Numbered from the stretch's first letter, positions 18,001-31,893 are shown. The stretch is DNA of 64,000 nucleotides from Burhinus oedicnemus (GCA_008921705.1 VFFE01007633.1:2413920-2477919), one strand, 5' to 3'. The notes: generated by a model from the letters alone, not told the origin. Numbers and translations are program-made.

Positions 18001-21000
18001 CTCACAGTTTTCTTCATTCCACTTTGAACAGAACTACTTAATCCATGGAATGTTTTGTTGTTTGTTTTTTTTGTTGGTTTTGTTTGTTTTGGTTTGATTT
18101 TGGGGGGGTTTTGTTGTTGGGTGTGTGTGTTTTGTTTTGGGTTTTTTTGGTTTTGTTTTTTGTTTTTAATTTACACAACATGTTAAGACAACTTCTTTAA
18201 GAATTCCTGAAGTGAATGTTTAAATCTGGTAGTCTTATTTTGTGAGGTTTGCCATAAATATTTAAGATGCTTAGCTTGCTTGCCCTCTTGCTATCAGCAC
18301 TAGCAAAAATGGAAATTTGAAGTTTTCCTCCTCATATTTACCTTTCAGAATATATAGAGTAAGAAGCCTGTCCTAACTTCAAGTCCTGTAGGTTAATAGT
18401 GGAGATACTAGGTAATAACTGACAATTCAATTATTACACCAAGTTTTCTATTTCCTTCATTAAAACAAAGGAACACAGAACGTATGTGCCATCCTGCTCA
18501 TCCACTAGAGGTTTTGGTCACCTTGGTTAAAGTGTAGGTGCAAAATATGGCAAGATATGCAAAACTGAGAGTACTCTGGAAGCACGTGAACTCAGCCACC
18601 TGTTGAATACAAAATTTCCATTTCCAGTATAGGAGTTTTCCTTCCATTGCAAGGGATTTCTAGTTGTTGTTCCAGATCTCAAATGAACTGAAAGAAATAC
18701 GAATCCCTAGTAGGTAATAAAATTTGTTGGTTCAGTTTCTAATTTATTACATGTTTTTACAGGGCAAAATTACTTTAGACTAAGGTATTTTGTGTGTTGG
18801 GTATAGAATTAAATGTGTAGGAAAAAAAAGACGTCGAACCTACATCTGGTGTGTAATCTACCATTTACAAAATTGTGCAGTAGATTGTGAAGGTTCTTTC
18901 ATACGGTTTCCAAGCAAATAAAAAAAAATGCAAGGAAAGCCATCTATTTAAGCATTGTGTATATAAAATGAAAGCTATAGTTTCATCTGCTTGAGTGAAC
19001 TCCTTGTATGTTAAACACAGCAGCAGAGAAGTAGTAACATCTGACAGAATTGCATTCACAAGGGTGTTTTAGGCATCTGGATTGCATGAATATGAATCCA
19101 TTCTTTCTCAGCTGAATTTGATTTGAGACTTAAAGAAACAAAACAAAACTGTTTCTACACATACTTTCATATGAGACCTTAGAGACACAGTCCTACACGA
19201 GACACAGATATATTACTGAGCACATGTTGGGACATCTGTTTTCAGAGCACACTTTTATCTGCTGGCCTGACCCAGGTCACCAGAATCCAAGTGACATTTC
19301 AGCCTGCTTCTGAAATCTGCTGATACCTGACGTTTGTGAGACAGTTACATGCAGTAGTACGTCCATGTTTAAGTAGAGTACAGGCCTTGCTGCAAGATTA
19401 AATGCTAAATTTGAGACTGATCTCTGTTTAGCTGGCTGCTGGTATTCCTCATGCTCACCAGCCAAAGGACACTACTTGACAGTCACTGGCCCCGACATGA
19501 ACTTGGGGAAATAGGAACACTTACTTGCCCCAAACTTGGGCTTCTCAGACTCATTAGTGTGTCAGATTCTGAGCTTCAGACTCACTGATGTATTATTTTG
19601 GGTTTTGTTTTGTTTTCAAGGGTCCAAACTGAGGGAGACTTGCCCTCTGGTCCTGGTGTCACCATGTGAGAACACAAAGAGACATATAAATACATGTGTG
19701 ATCTTAATACTGGTATTAAAACAGACTGAATGTACATACAATGAATGCACGTAAATTAAGAAGGGTCTGCAGAGTTAACTCAGAAGAAAGACACGCTGCA
19801 GTTTAAATAACCGTTCTTTCCCACAGGGTGATTTTCCTGGGCATGTTTCTCTATTCAGTGTTTGTAGCATCTTTGGAGTGTTAAAGGCAGAAGTACTCTC
19901 ACTGTGTGCTATAAGAAGCCAAATCTGTCAGTTTTTCCCTCACGCCCTGTAGTCTTGTGCTTGCTACACAGCTTTTTGAAAAGGCTACTTTCCTCTGGTC
20001 AGGTTTCTCACCCTTGGTTTTGTAGCAGCTTGCTTCTGTGCCTTCTGTAGTTTCCAGGGTTTTGCCACAGTAAAATTTACTTGTTTTGTGTCTGTTGTTG
20101 ATGTTTTAAAAGTACAACAATATTTTGTTGATCTTTTTCACCTTTTTAATGTTTTGTATGTTTGAACGACTGTTGGTACTATACCGGGTACCTGCATCAT
20201 CTTTCAAATTCTCTTTTACGTTCCTCATGGTTACTTATGAGTATAATCCCTAAAATCTTCATGGCTTGTTGAGAAAGCTTTGTAAGTGCTGGGCAACAAA
20301 TGAAATCAGGACTTCATAATGTTTTAATGTAAAATTTTGTACTCCATAACTGAATTTGTAGCTGTTAACGTAAATATGTAAAAGCTGAAATACGTCTGAA
20401 AGAGCTCTTTATTCTGAAACAGTACATGAAGGTTTTAGTTTTGAAAATAGGTGCTTAATGTGCCTCTTTTCTGTATTGCATTTAAACCTAATCAGTTTAG
20501 ATTAAATAACATTTACTAGGAAAAAGCATTTTCCACCTTTTTAGTGCTTTTAGCTGAAGCCTTCTCTCTGAAAAAAAAGTTGCTTTGATAAGCTAGTATA
20601 GGCATCAGACATATTTAAACATTAAACCTTTATTTTCAGCCATCAAGTTTTATCGTCTAGCCATGCAGCTTGTACCTGACATAGAATTTAAGATCACCTA
20701 TACACGGTCCCCAGATGGTGATGGAGTTGGAAAGAGGTGGTAAGTATGGGAATTTACTAATTAAGTGCATGGGAGTACTGAAACCTGAAATTTTATTTCT
20801 GAAGCATGTGAATACTCTACTGTGATACACAGTTTTAAGTCTCTTAACATTTGGAAAACTTGTCTACTTTCATTTGAATAGACTGCTTCATAGAAAGTTT
20901 ACAGATGCATTAGTCCAAGGAGAACTTTTCTGTACTGTAGTTCAAAGAAGGTAACAGGCTTGTTTGGAGCTAGTTAAATTCAAGTGGAAGGATTACAAAT

Positions 21001-24000
21001 AGTTACGTTGCTACTTAAAGCAAACAAACAAAAGCATCAGTTGCTTTATTACTTTGACTTCTGCTCTTCAGATTTTTGAGTTACACATTTAGAATCATCT
21101 ACAAAATTGTAGATGGCAAAAAGATCAATTAATAAAAGCTTTGTACCATGCAATAAGCATCGTAATTAAGCAAGGGAATATACTACTGTTCTTGTGCTGA
21201 TTAACACAGCGTATGGGAACATTTCCATTAAGTAGAGCAATACATTTAGAAGCTCATAGATTGTAATCTGAGTAGTCTCGTCCTTCATCATTCCAAGCAT
21301 GAGAATACCCCTAGCCTCGACACACCAAATGTATACTGCCTTAAGGTTGACCTAACTTGAGCCCAAGACTTACGCTTGAGGACAGGATTCAGGTTAGGGC
21401 CAAAACTTCTGTCATAGCTCAGATAGCATAGTGAAGACAAGCTGATGAAACGGAGCTTCCAAATTCGCTGCTTACTGGTAGCAGCCATAGATGCTGCTGA
21501 TAGCAACAAGAAATCAAGAGTTTTAAAACTGAGGATAAAAGAGGAAAGTACAACCATGTTCGTGTGGTATTACTAGCTCAGTCTTGTTGCCCCAGGGTGG
21601 TCAAGCTTCAATGCAGTAGTTTACTCAGTATAAAAGAGAGTAAGATGAGCTAAGTGCTTCATTTACATCTGTTTCTGAATGCCTTGCTAGCATGAAATCT
21701 TTGCTGTGTGTTTGCGCACTAGGAAAAATACTGGATAATAAACTGAAGTCATGTAAAAATCTTGGTTTTCTTAGGATTATTTTCATATTTTAGCATTGTT
21801 TTCTCCATTCCTTTCATTAAGCCTCTCTGTCCATCTGCCACATACTGTATGAATTTTCATTCAGTTTTGTAAATGCTGCTGCACCATCCCCAGCACTACG
21901 TGACAGTGAGGGAAAACCAGCCAGTACTCTTAACTGTTGTTTAAAAGCAATATTTGTAGAGGTGTGTCTTTTCAAGAGATTCTAGTTGTGGTGGTTTTGC
22001 TTCCTGAATTACTGTTGTAGGTGTTTCATACAATCTTGGTGAGAAAAAACAAATTACACAATTGCATTTGAAAAAGCAGTTTACAGCATGGGCTGTAGGC
22101 ACTAGGACTGGCTGTCATATTCATCAAAATAAAGGCAACACCGTTGTTCAGTGCGGCATCTTACTATGGTCTTAGTTATGACAGGGCCAAACATAATTGT
22201 CTTTTGTATAATACTTAAAAAAACATTGGCAGGTCTGCTAGTTGCTTGCTTATGTTCTCAGCTCATTCTGTTAAGCTTGTTTAGAGGAGAATTGAATAAT
22301 ATGAAAAAGTGACTGGAAGATCTCTTAGCTAGCTTGTATACCAAGTCAGGGGAAAGAAAAGTGTTTTGTGATGAGATCAAGGAGAGTTGTGTAGTTTGTG
22401 GTTACTTGGTGCAAGCAAGCATGCACCTGTTAAAGGATCGTATTATGACATAAAACTTAAATTTAGATTTTTTTTTTTATGTGGTAATGTTCTTTTATCA
22501 CTTAGTAATCCTTCAAGTTTACCGACGAGTAGCAAGCGTATTGCTTCTGTTCTGCAATCTTGTCCTTGCTCCTGAAATTTTTATATTTGCCTATTTACAG
22601 AATTGGTAAAAAGTAGTTTTTCTAAAGGAAAGTTTTCCTTCGTTATTAATGAATAAACTTACTGAGGATCACTCTTCAGTGAATAATGCAAGAGTAAAAA
22701 AAAAATCTTTATTGTTTTCAGTGTCTTACATTGTGACCAGGATTACAAAATATAACTTTCTATTAATGATAATAATTTCTGTCCTGCACACGGCTTATCT
22801 TAGACAAAGTAAAAGATCAGATTTGTCTTTTCATGGGGTCAAGCAATTTTTCACTGACTTCATTGAAAACAGTGAACTCTCAAATCCAAAAAGAAACTGG
22901 AATTGGAATTAAATGAAAAAAAAGTTGTTACTGTCAGATGAGTTCCAGTAAAATCTAAATGAACTTGATAGGATTGCAGTAGTTGTTTTATCATATGATG
23001 AAATAAGATTGCTTTAAAAACATACAGGAAACAACTATATTGAATGAGGGTAAGACAGCAGGTTGATGCCAGGATAAGGACATCTGTTGGTATGTTTTGT
23101 CCAGCATCACAGTGTTTGCATTCCCCTTTTTCTAGTGTTGAGGATAACAAAGAGGATGACAAAATGGCTGATCTCCTGTCGGATTTCCAGCAACAGTTAG
23201 CTCTTCAGGAATCTTCAGTCAAACTTTGTCAGCCTGAGGTTGATGTCAGCCAGACCCATATCTCAGGTATGAGATGAGATACACTGTAAGAGTTCAGAGG
23301 CACAATTTATAGAGATTTTTCACTCCGACTTTATTAAAATGTTTCTTTCCTTCATTCTAAAGCCACCTTTAAAGAAATGTATGCAGTATCTTTTTATTTA
23401 CGTTTATAGTTAGATGTAAAAGAAAAAAGATCATCAACGAGCTAAACAGGTCTTTTTATCATACACGATTTTGCCTTTATTGCACAAGCTTTTCCATGTA
23501 GTACTACTACTAAGTAGAATTTTTCAGGATTGGAGTCATACATAAAAGTAACAACTTCTAGAAACAGACTTGCTGAAGTAAGTGTATTCCAGTTTTTCTT
23601 CCAGTTAATGTTTGAAAAAATGAAATGTGGGGTTTTCTGTTTTGGTTTGCAAACATTTATTACAATTCTTAAGTGTGAATAAGAGACAATTGTTCTGTGA
23701 AGAATATGCATCTTTGCATTTCCTGTTTTTATCTGATTCTGTATCAGATTTTTACAACAAATATGTTTTCAGGTTCAGCAGGACTATATAACATAGCTAG
23801 AAAGGCTTTTGAAGGTTAATAATTTTCAGTGCTTCAGTTCTAGGATAGTCATCCCGAGACTTCCTTATGAGATCTAAATTGTAGAGAGTGTATATAAGCT
23901 ATGAACTGTCTTAAAAACAGATACTTCTAAAGTGTGTGTGTTTTGCATCCCACATTATCAGTTGCTCTTGGAAATCTTGGCCTGATCTCCTCTGTTCTGC

Positions 24001-27000
24001 TCAAGGAAGGAAAATAAAGTAAATGTAGCAAGCTGTTGAAGTCAAAACATAAAGAAAACAGGATTTGGTTTTTATTTTAGCAACTGTGGCATTGTACACT
24101 TGGGAAAGCATATTTTCATTTTTTGCCAGTAAAGTCAAGATGTTGTAGACATTACTATAAAGTTATCTCAGGAGATGTCTCTTTTGAGCAGCAATCTTAG
24201 TCTCTTTCTAGTTTTATTTTCTGCCTTCCTGCCAGTCCTGTGTTACAGTATCTTGTGTACCGACTCTTTTATAGCAGAGTGAAAACTGTTAAAATCACGA
24301 TGTCTGCTTCAGAAGTTAGTAGGCTGGAAAGGATCCCTCTTGATCATCACAGTAGTACAACAGTCACAGACCTCAGTGGCCCAAGGAAAACTGAAACAAT
24401 GTGAAGGAACAGATTTTGCTGAATTGATTTCCTGTATTCCATTTTATATTTTATTGACATTCATAATTCTAGAATACTGGTTAACCCTTAGTACAGGACA
24501 GGATCAGACCTCTGCTATGTAGCTGACGTACTAGATATATTTACTTCCCCTCCCTAGTATATGAGTAATTTTTCATAGTAGATTTTTTTTTTCTTTTACA
24601 CAAGTAAGGCTTAGGACCAAGATGATAGCATTCTTCACCAGAAATGCTATAATATTTTTCCTACAGGGTGTGCCCAGTATCTGAAACAAAGTGTTTTAAT
24701 AATCCCCAGTTTACTGGAAACTTAGAAACATGAATGGAAAGATAGATAGTTAAAGGCTTTGGCTGACTGGTGACTATCAGAACGAAAGATGTATACCTGT
24801 TAGCACTAGTAGCAGATTTCTAAACCTTTGTATCTCCCATTCTCCAAGATGCTAAGAGTTCACATACCAAGAGTTACATACCAAAGAGCTCCTAGATTGC
24901 CAGAGACTGTTTTGTAGCTTGTAGCAGTACATGCATGTGCACAGCTTTTGTTTATATTGGAACATTAATTTAATGGTTGCAAATACAGGTGGTACAGCAA
25001 ATTTGTGACTTCTCAAAACGCAGAATTAAGTCAGATGCATGAAGCGAGATGTGTGTTAAATGAATACAGAAACTGGTGCCCAATGACATGTATGTACTTT
25101 TTGTCACACTAGTATTCTGAAATGTAAGACTTAAGTTTCATCAAATTTTATAGCAAAAACAATCTCATTGGATTTGTGGGAGTGCAGCAATGCATTTTTT
25201 TTTAAGCAGCATGTTTTTTTACTAAAAATCAGAATTCTATAAAATTGTGGTCTTTACCACAGCATTTACAGCTAGTGACTGTTTAATGTACCTTTGTGCC
25301 ATGCAGCTATTTTTTCCATTTGATCTCAAAGCAGTTATACTAAGTAAAATCATCAAGTCTTATGTGCATGTGGTGATACAGTTCAAGCCATAGCCTCTGG
25401 AAAGCAGCAATGGTTGCAAATAAATGAAGTGTAATTCCTGATGCTGTGAGATCAGTAAACAAGATTATACACAACTGATACAACAGAGAAAACTTACAGA
25501 GGCAGAAAGTTATTAGAAAGAATTTTGGCTTAATTTCCCAGGGCTTTGTCACTGAACTTCTAATGGTAGGAAAATTATTATATGATCTTGTGGAGCTTTG
25601 TTGAGGATTCTGTCATTATCTTGTATTACATTAGAAAAAGTCATTCAACACAGCAGTACTGTGTGATACCATTTTCAATCACTGCACCTGTACCACAAAA
25701 CATAGAGTGGTATCATGTCAACTTCATAGTGGATAGGTTGTCCTTAGGACCTCCTGTCCAATACTGAACCTGACCTGAGCTTATTTAGCTTGTCATGCAA
25801 AAGCAGTATGCTTTGAGGTAATGTTATGCTCTATGTCAGTCTGAAGAAAATACTGCTTTGCAGGCGCTGTGGATGTACAACGTGTATGTGGAATTTTTGG
25901 TATACCACCTTACATTTGTGGATATTTGTAGTCCAAAACTATGTTTTATCCTATCGTGCACTTTTATCCTAATGCACTTTCAAACCCTGATTTTTGTTCT
26001 TTTGTTATGTGACTTTTTTCTAAAATATAGTGACTTTTTAAATTAAATTTTTTTTGTTGTTGTTCGTTTCCTGCCATCTGGCTACAATGTGAAAAAATAG
26101 GATTCCAGGTCAAACCTGGAATTATGGGTAAGCTATTGATTGACAGGTTGCCATCTAATAAGGATTTCTTTTCTCTTGGCAGCATTGCCTATGGAAGTGC
26201 TAATGTACATTTTCCGATGGGTGGTTTCGAGTGACTTGGACCTAAGATCATTAGAGCAATTATCTCTTGTTTGTCGAGGATTTTACATTTGTGCCAGGTA
26301 TTGTAGATAAGTTATCTAATGTGAAGCTTCTTTCTGCTATAAGGAAGAAAAAAAAGCTTTTTTATGCTCAAGCGTATGTAAACAGTATGTAGAGGTGGAT
26401 AATAAATCCATAGAGCAAAATTGCCTGCGTTGGAGAGGCGGTTTTTGTTGGGTTTTTTTGGTTGGTTGGTTTTTTGCTTTAGACTGCTAAATTGTACATG
26501 TAGGACTATGTCATGCTTTTTCTTCCCAAGGCAGTTTTCATGTTACGCTCCTCACAGTGCTGATCAGCTTTTGAGTAGACCACTAAATGGTATGTTAGAT
26601 AGATAATTTCACTGGAATAAAAAAAGTTGCTGAAAGTCTTACTTGCTGTACCTTGTTTGAAAGTCAGAGTTGCAAGGTCTCCAAAATAATGTCTCTTGTG
26701 TTGTCATCCTCATATGGCCGCATAGAGAAGTGCCAGGCTGCTGCAATGTTGTTGTTCTGTACTCAGCTGAAAATGGCATTGTGTTCTTGAATTTTACTGG
26801 GAGGAGGAATTGGCTTTCAAATGCTGCAGGATTAAGTAAATTAGTCAGTGATTTTAAATTATGAGCTATTGTTGTTCAAGAAAGTTTCTTTCAGTTGCAT
26901 CCAAACTAAATAATGGAGTGTGTTACTTTGATATATAAAAGCCAAACAAGGTTTGTGGGAAAGTTACGGGGTTTGCTTTTTTCTCATTTTCACTAGAGAT

Positions 27001-30000
27001 CCTGAAATCTGGCATCAAGTCTGTTTGAAAATATGGGGCAGGAGCTGCAATAAACTTGTTCCATATGCCTCTTGGAGGGAAATGTTTTTGGAAAGGCCTC
27101 GTGTTCGATTTGATGGTAAGATGTACTTAAGGAAATGGATTTTTTTTTCTTTTTTACTGCATGTAAGCATGACAAGAAGCAGTCCTGTGTGTTTGATGTT
27201 TATGGCATTGTTGTTAGACCTAATTGGAATTTGTTTGGGCTTTTGAATCTGTAGAACATCTGTAAAGAGAAGGGAAAGGTGCAAGGGACAAAAATAAAAA
27301 GTCTCGTGTATTTAAGTAACAAAAATTATTGGTTTTTTGGTCTTAAATATTTTATGTCCTTATTTTTTGTTTATATACTTATATCTTCCTTTTCTGTAGG
27401 TGTATATATCAGCAAGACAAAATACATACGTCAAGGAGAACAATCTCTTGATGGTTTCTATAGAGCGTGGCACCAAGTGGAATATTACAGGTAGAACTGT
27501 AGTACAATGAGTGAGTGAAATGTTTCTCTCTCTTAAGTTCTTTAAATCCAGGCCTTGATATCACAAACATTAATCATTCTTTAAAACTCAATGGAACTAC
27601 TACAGTGTTTAAAGCTATGTATATTTTTTGAGAATAGGTCGTAAGAAATCGGATTTATTATAATTAGAGATGGGCTTAGAAACACATTTCATCCTCAGTT
27701 AGACCATTTCATGTGGATAGAACTTGAGCAGTAACAACAGTAATACTTGTCCACAGATTTCTTTCCCCAAATCACTTCTGCTTTACATTTCTGATATACT
27801 AATCATTTTCAGCAAAGGAAAAACAAGTGATTATACAAGAATTGTCTTGTAACTTATTTGTAACCAATTGTAAATAATCAAGAGGTTGGGCTTTCTCAAC
27901 CTGTAGTAAATACCTTGCCATTTATTTCCTCGGCCTGTGTTTCTGCTGCTCTTCATCTTGCTGTTCCCAGCATTTATTGTTCCATTCTGCTGTCCCTTCT
28001 GAGGCTGGAAACTGTTAATAGAAATCACTGAAGCTCATGACTGTTTCTATAGTCTCACAAATATCAGCACAGTATCTGAGTACTGTACAAATTGACCAGA
28101 TCCCAGAACCTGAAAGAGTCCATATGACATTGTCCATTTTGTACTGATACTGTAAGTAGAATTTTGCTGCATTTGTCTCAATCAATGGTAGGAATGGAGG
28201 AACTTAATTGAGGTCAGTTTTGATTCCAGGGTAGCCTTCTTGCTTTGATTAGAGGTGACAAAATCCTGAACTTCTGCCCTCTTTCATAACTCTTCATAAC
28301 TTGATCTTTTAATCTTCAAAACTCTCCTTTGATCTCTGATCTCTTTTTTCTGGTGTTTTTTTTTTTTTTTAATATATATCTATATCTATATATATGTGTG
28401 TGTGTGTGAAGAAATATGTTTTCAAATCCTATTACCTATTAAGTTCTATATCCTTCTGGGAAACACCCTGTGATTAAGAAAAAAAAAAACCAAGACCAAA
28501 ACAACAGAAAAAATATGTTTTCTAGGTTTGCATTTCGTAATTATATTTTTGCAGGTATTTGAGATTCTTTCCAGATGGTCAAGTTATGATGCTGACAACT
28601 CCTGAAGATCCTCAATCTATAGTTCCTCGCTTACGGACTAAAAATACAAGGTTATTTAAGTAAAATATTTGGCTCTACAGTTTTCATCTTAATTTTAACT
28701 GGCAATTTGTATTTACTTCTGTCTTGGATTCTATGTCCTGGCTTAGCAAAACAAAAGTAAAAATACAGTGTTATTTATGTTGTGTTCTAGATGTTTATAG
28801 TTCTCTTTTGAGAACTACAAAAAAATTGGGTCTTTATGCAAAGATATCTTTCGTTTTAAGGTCCTGATACTGTAATTAGATTTCCTGTGTGGGTTATGTG
28901 ATTTTAAACTTTTAAAGGAAGTAGATGGAAGAATACATGCTATTAACTTGCTGGTTTTAGAATCCTTTTAAAGATACTATTTTGATATTGACTGCTTTCT
29001 CCCACTTCTTTGACTGTTCGAAGTAAAGTGAAGATTTTGGTGGGATATGACTAAATTACTGCTTGATTTCTTTTTAATATTTTCATGAACTTGTTAAAAA
29101 CATAGAAAATCGCTTGCAACCTCAGACCAGGTTTGAGCTGTTCAACAGAAGTCTGAAAATACTTAGCAGTAGGCTAGGTAGGACTGACTAACTTACCTTT
29201 ACTGTCCTACCTGGGAATATTAAAAGCAACCTTCCAAAATGTTTCATCATTTCGTATCATCAATGAACCTGGTACTTTACTAAATGCAAATAAAAAAGTT
29301 TCCTTGATTATGATATTTAGTCAGTCTTCTTTTCGTTGCTGATATTTGTATTATAAATATATGACTCTTTTGAGACAGAGAATATTTTTATATCCTTGAC
29401 ACTATCCTCCTCTTAACTCTTCAGAACGGATGCAATCTTGCTTGGCCATTATCGCCTTTCCCAGGAAACGGACAATCAAACCAAAGTATTTGCTGTAATA
29501 ATGAAGAAAAAGGAAGAGGTACGTAGCAAAATAGAATAGAGGAAAAATAGTTTAAGGAGGGGTCTTTTTAATAAATTTTTTTGCAGACTGGATTTTTTAA
29601 GGCACCTGAAGATTTGCGTTACACCAGAGAATTAAAAAATGAATTTCATTGTTTTTAATGGTTTAAAAATAAAATATAAATAATCATGGTGATTTATCTT
29701 ACCTTTTGTTCCCAAATCTGTAGTAATCTTTTTACTAAGACAGATAAATATCTGTTTCACATTTGAACAATGGCTCTCCCCTTAGGCTTAATTGCCATGT
29801 GTGGTGCTATTAGGTGGTTTGTTGTTAGCAGACAGAAGGGAAGGATGAAGAGGTCGTTTTCTGAGATCAGTGTTGACTGTGTGCAGTTATGTTCCACAGG
29901 ATTAAATAAAACTACATAAGCAGTATTCATTAATTGAACTCTGATTTGGTAAACTTCCATCACAAAAATTTCACAGTAACAAAGTATCTATGAAGAGACA

Positions 30001-31861
30001 CTTGTGAAGAGTTACAAGTGTTACACTAGTTCCCAGTGAGTTTGCCTAGTTTGGGTGGTGTCCTCCATGCTTACCTTACTTTCTGTGAAAACTTCCATAA
30101 TTAACATCTAAATTGATATATTTTCAAGGAATACCAGTACTTACTTTTAAGTATGAGAGTTTAACAGTCTGTCCTCAGAGTGACTTAGGCCTCAGGATAA
30201 ATAGTTGCACAACGTGTTCTTTGTAGGTCACGGAACTTGTTTTCTCTTTGTACAGAAACCGATTGACTACCACAAATACAGGTATTTCCGTCGTGTTCCT
30301 GTGCAAGAAACAGATCACAGTTTCCATGTAGGACTACAGTTGTGCTCCAGTGGGCGCCAAAGGTTCAACAAACTTGTCTGGGTACATCATTCTTGTCACA
30401 TAACTTACAGGTAAGTAAATGGGGAATAAGTTCAAAGGAGGGGAATAAGATCAAAGAAGGATACTTAACTGTAGAAACACAAGTGACATTAATTTGTCTA
30501 ATACTATGTACAGAAGATGTAAAGACTGTTGAGACTTACGAGGTTTTAACAAAATGTCCTGAAAACAGTAACTGGTCCTGATTTGATATATCATAATGAA
30601 CTTTTGCTTTTAAGAAATCCCAAGATTTTAGTAACTTTTTATAATGGTGTTGGAAGTTTCCTAAGTAGTAGTACTGCAGTATTTTAGCCATTTAAAGGAT
30701 TTATGCACAGTGTTTGAATGATTTCAGAACTGAATCAGGGTTGAATGACAGTGCGGTGCTCGTAAAAGTGTATGGAACACATACATTCATTAAGGTATAT
30801 TTCTTTTACTCTGTGGATGTGCACGCTAGAAATATCGGCACCCATCATGTGCGAACTGTAACGCTTACAAACTAGGCAATCCAGCAGTGCGAAATATGGG
30901 CATGTGACCAGCTGTTCTGATCACTAACCAAGCAAGAGCCATGGCCACTGTTCTTGCACCTGATGCTCTAAATCACTGGCAATTTGGCTGTCCAGATGTT
31001 TGATGATGGCATTTAGGGTGGATTTAGGCCTTGTCTTGCAGTCTTCTTAATCTCTATATTCAGTATTTTTATAGCTATTGAGCTGTAAGTATATAAAATC
31101 TACAAAGTAAACTACTGGTGGTTGGGAGTATAGGTAAGTTCCATGAACAGAAAAATTGCTTTTATAAAAACTGATGTTTTCATACGTAATTTATGAAGAA
31201 GTGGCAGTGTCACAGAAGTTCTTTTCAGCATGAAGTTTCTGTACTGCTCAGGTTCTGCTGTACCTCTCAATATGGTGCCGTCCTTTTGAAACTAGGATAA
31301 AGATGTGTATAAAACACAGCTAGAAGGATATATGCTTTTTGTCACTGATGTTTAGAAATACTTAGGTTTCTTCTTTTAAAAGTTTTGTATACATACAAGT
31401 TTTTGCTGTCACTCTGTATTCTGAATTCAGGGTTTCAAGTGAAACAAAAGGGGATTTTTTTGCTTCAATATTAATATGGTGACTTGAGTGACATTCTACG
31501 CTGTTTCAAGTCTTGGAGCTAATAATAAGAATGAAAGGGAAAAGTGGTTTCTTTGATATTAAAATAGAAGTGTATTCTATATAGTGGGATTCGGCCAACA
31601 TTCAAATGCTTTCAGAACGAGGCAGTACAAAAGATGCTTACGTTCCAGCTGTAGTTTGGTGCACACACACTGTCCTTTGGAACATGATTGATTTATTGAG
31701 GGACTTAAGCAGCAATTTGTGTCTAATTTAACTTTTACAATACTCTTTGCAGATCAACTGGTGAGACAGCTGTTACTACTTTCGACATTGACAAAATGTA
31801 CACCCCTTTGTTCTTTGCACGAGTGAAGAGCTTTACTGCATTTTCAGAAAAGCCGCTCTAA
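12031..31861 (+). CDS. FBXO9: FBXO9, F-box only protein 9 (complete)
   Basis: Thirteen coding exons join with GT-AG introns and unbroken frame to 435 residues, within a few residues of human FBXO9 (about 437). Exons: 12031-12033, 15947-16024, 17020-17178, 17598-17655, 20640-20739, 23136-23266, 26183-26297, 26997-27115, 27400-27490, 28555-28650, 29425-29518, 30256-30410, 31753-31861. An acidic N-terminus ([11 protein letters not shown]) is followed by a TPR-like helix pair at about 81-115, an acidic linker at 133-142, the F-box at about 177-225 ([14 protein letters not shown]), and the conserved C-terminal domain ending FSEKPL. FBXO9 is the substrate receptor of an SKP1-CUL1-RBX1 ligase, with TELO2/TTI1 reported as targets after CK2 phosphorylation. 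Start: the ATG is the last codon of exon 1 and gives the family N-terminus on splicing. It is divergent from CILK1 and convergent with GCM1. Identification rests on near-identity through the whole protein. Confidence 0.98.
12076..12095. other. Assembly gap of 20 N
   Basis: Twenty undetermined bases in the GC-rich start of FBXO9 intron 1, 42 bases past the donor. The round number suggests a placeholder rather than a measured length. No coding exon is missing because the flanking exons join in frame. Confidence 0.95.
12096..15946. other. FBXO9 intron 1 remainder
   Basis: Intronic AT-rich DNA with a poly-T tract at 15846-15859 and no recognised repeat or exon. The last bases, TCTCTACTAG, form the acceptor for exon 2. 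Confidence 0.7.
15947..16024 (+). CDS. FBXO9: FBXO9 coding exon 2
   Basis: Encodes residues 2-27 ([12 protein letters not shown] to SGEANLQ), acidic and probably disordered. Phase 0 at both ends; donor GTATGC. Confidence 0.95.
17020..17178 (+). CDS. FBXO9: FBXO9 coding exon 3
   Basis: Encodes residues 28-80, from [16 protein letters not shown] to KQEIAKEEK. Acceptor TTTTTTAG, donor GTACAA, phase 0. Confidence 0.96.
17598..17655 (+). CDS. FBXO9: FBXO9 coding exon 4
   Basis: Encodes residues 81-99 ([19 protein letters not shown]), the first helix of the TPR-like motif, plus one base of Ala100. The intron before it is only 419 bases. Confidence 0.96.
18051..18168. repeat. T/G-rich low-complexity tract
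   Basis: Long runs of T interrupted by G groups, including a seven-G run, within FBXO9 intron 4. It could be a decayed poly-A tail of an element on the minus strand, but no element body is recognisable. Confidence 0.7.
20640..20739 (+). CDS. FBXO9: FBXO9 coding exon 5
   Basis: Encodes residues 100-132 ([16 protein letters not shown] onward), the second TPR helix, and two bases of Cys133. The donor is placed at GTAAGT (20740), since the alternative GTGGTA three bases earlier is much weaker. Confidence 0.94.
23136..23266 (+). CDS. FBXO9: FBXO9 coding exon 6
   Basis: Encodes the acidic linker ([14 protein letters not shown]) and the glutamine-rich helix up to QTHIS, residues 134-176, plus the first base of Ala177. 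Acceptor TTTCTAG, donor GTATGA. Confidence 0.96.
26183..26297 (+). CDS. FBXO9: FBXO9 coding exon 7 (F-box)
   Basis: Carries most of the F-box, from [14 protein letters not shown] to [10 protein letters not shown]. The LP start and LxxVCRxF pattern are the usual SKP1-binding features. Acceptor TTGGCAG, donor GTATTG. Confidence 0.97.
26997..27115 (+). CDS. FBXO9: FBXO9 coding exon 8
   Basis: Finishes the F-box ([15 protein letters not shown]) and continues to RPRVRFD plus one base of the next Gly. Acceptor TCACTAG, donor GTAAGA. Confidence 0.96.
27400..27490 (+). CDS. FBXO9: FBXO9 coding exon 9
   Basis: Encodes [18 protein letters not shown] to HQVEYY in the conserved C-terminal domain. Acceptor TTCTGTAG, donor GTAGAA. 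Confidence 0.96.
28356..28408. repeat. Poly-T / (AT)n / (GT)n compound microsatellite
   Basis: Fifteen T, then an interrupted AT/TATC stretch, then a short GT run, in FBXO9 intron 9 about 150 bases before the exon 10 acceptor. Confidence 0.8.
28555..28650 (+). CDS. FBXO9: FBXO9 coding exon 10
   Basis: Encodes [18 protein letters not shown] to RLRTKNT, phase 2 at both ends. Acceptor TTTTTGCAG, donor GTTATT (non-optimal). Confidence 0.95.
29425..29518 (+). CDS. FBXO9: FBXO9 coding exon 11
   Basis: Encodes [20 protein letters not shown] to KKKEE. Acceptor CTCTTCAG, donor GTACGT, ending in phase 0. Confidence 0.96.
30256..30410 (+). CDS. FBXO9: FBXO9 coding exon 12
   Basis: Encodes [18 protein letters not shown] to HHSCHITY, a strongly conserved C-terminal block. 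Acceptor TTGTACAG, donor GTAAGT. Confidence 0.97.
31753..31861 (+). CDS. FBXO9: FBXO9 last coding exon
   Basis: Encodes [17 protein letters not shown] to TAFSEKPL and the TAA stop at 31859-31861. Acceptor CTTTGCAG. Confidence 0.97.
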
Positions 31862-31893
31862 GAAACACCTTTTCCTCTCACAACTCTTGCATG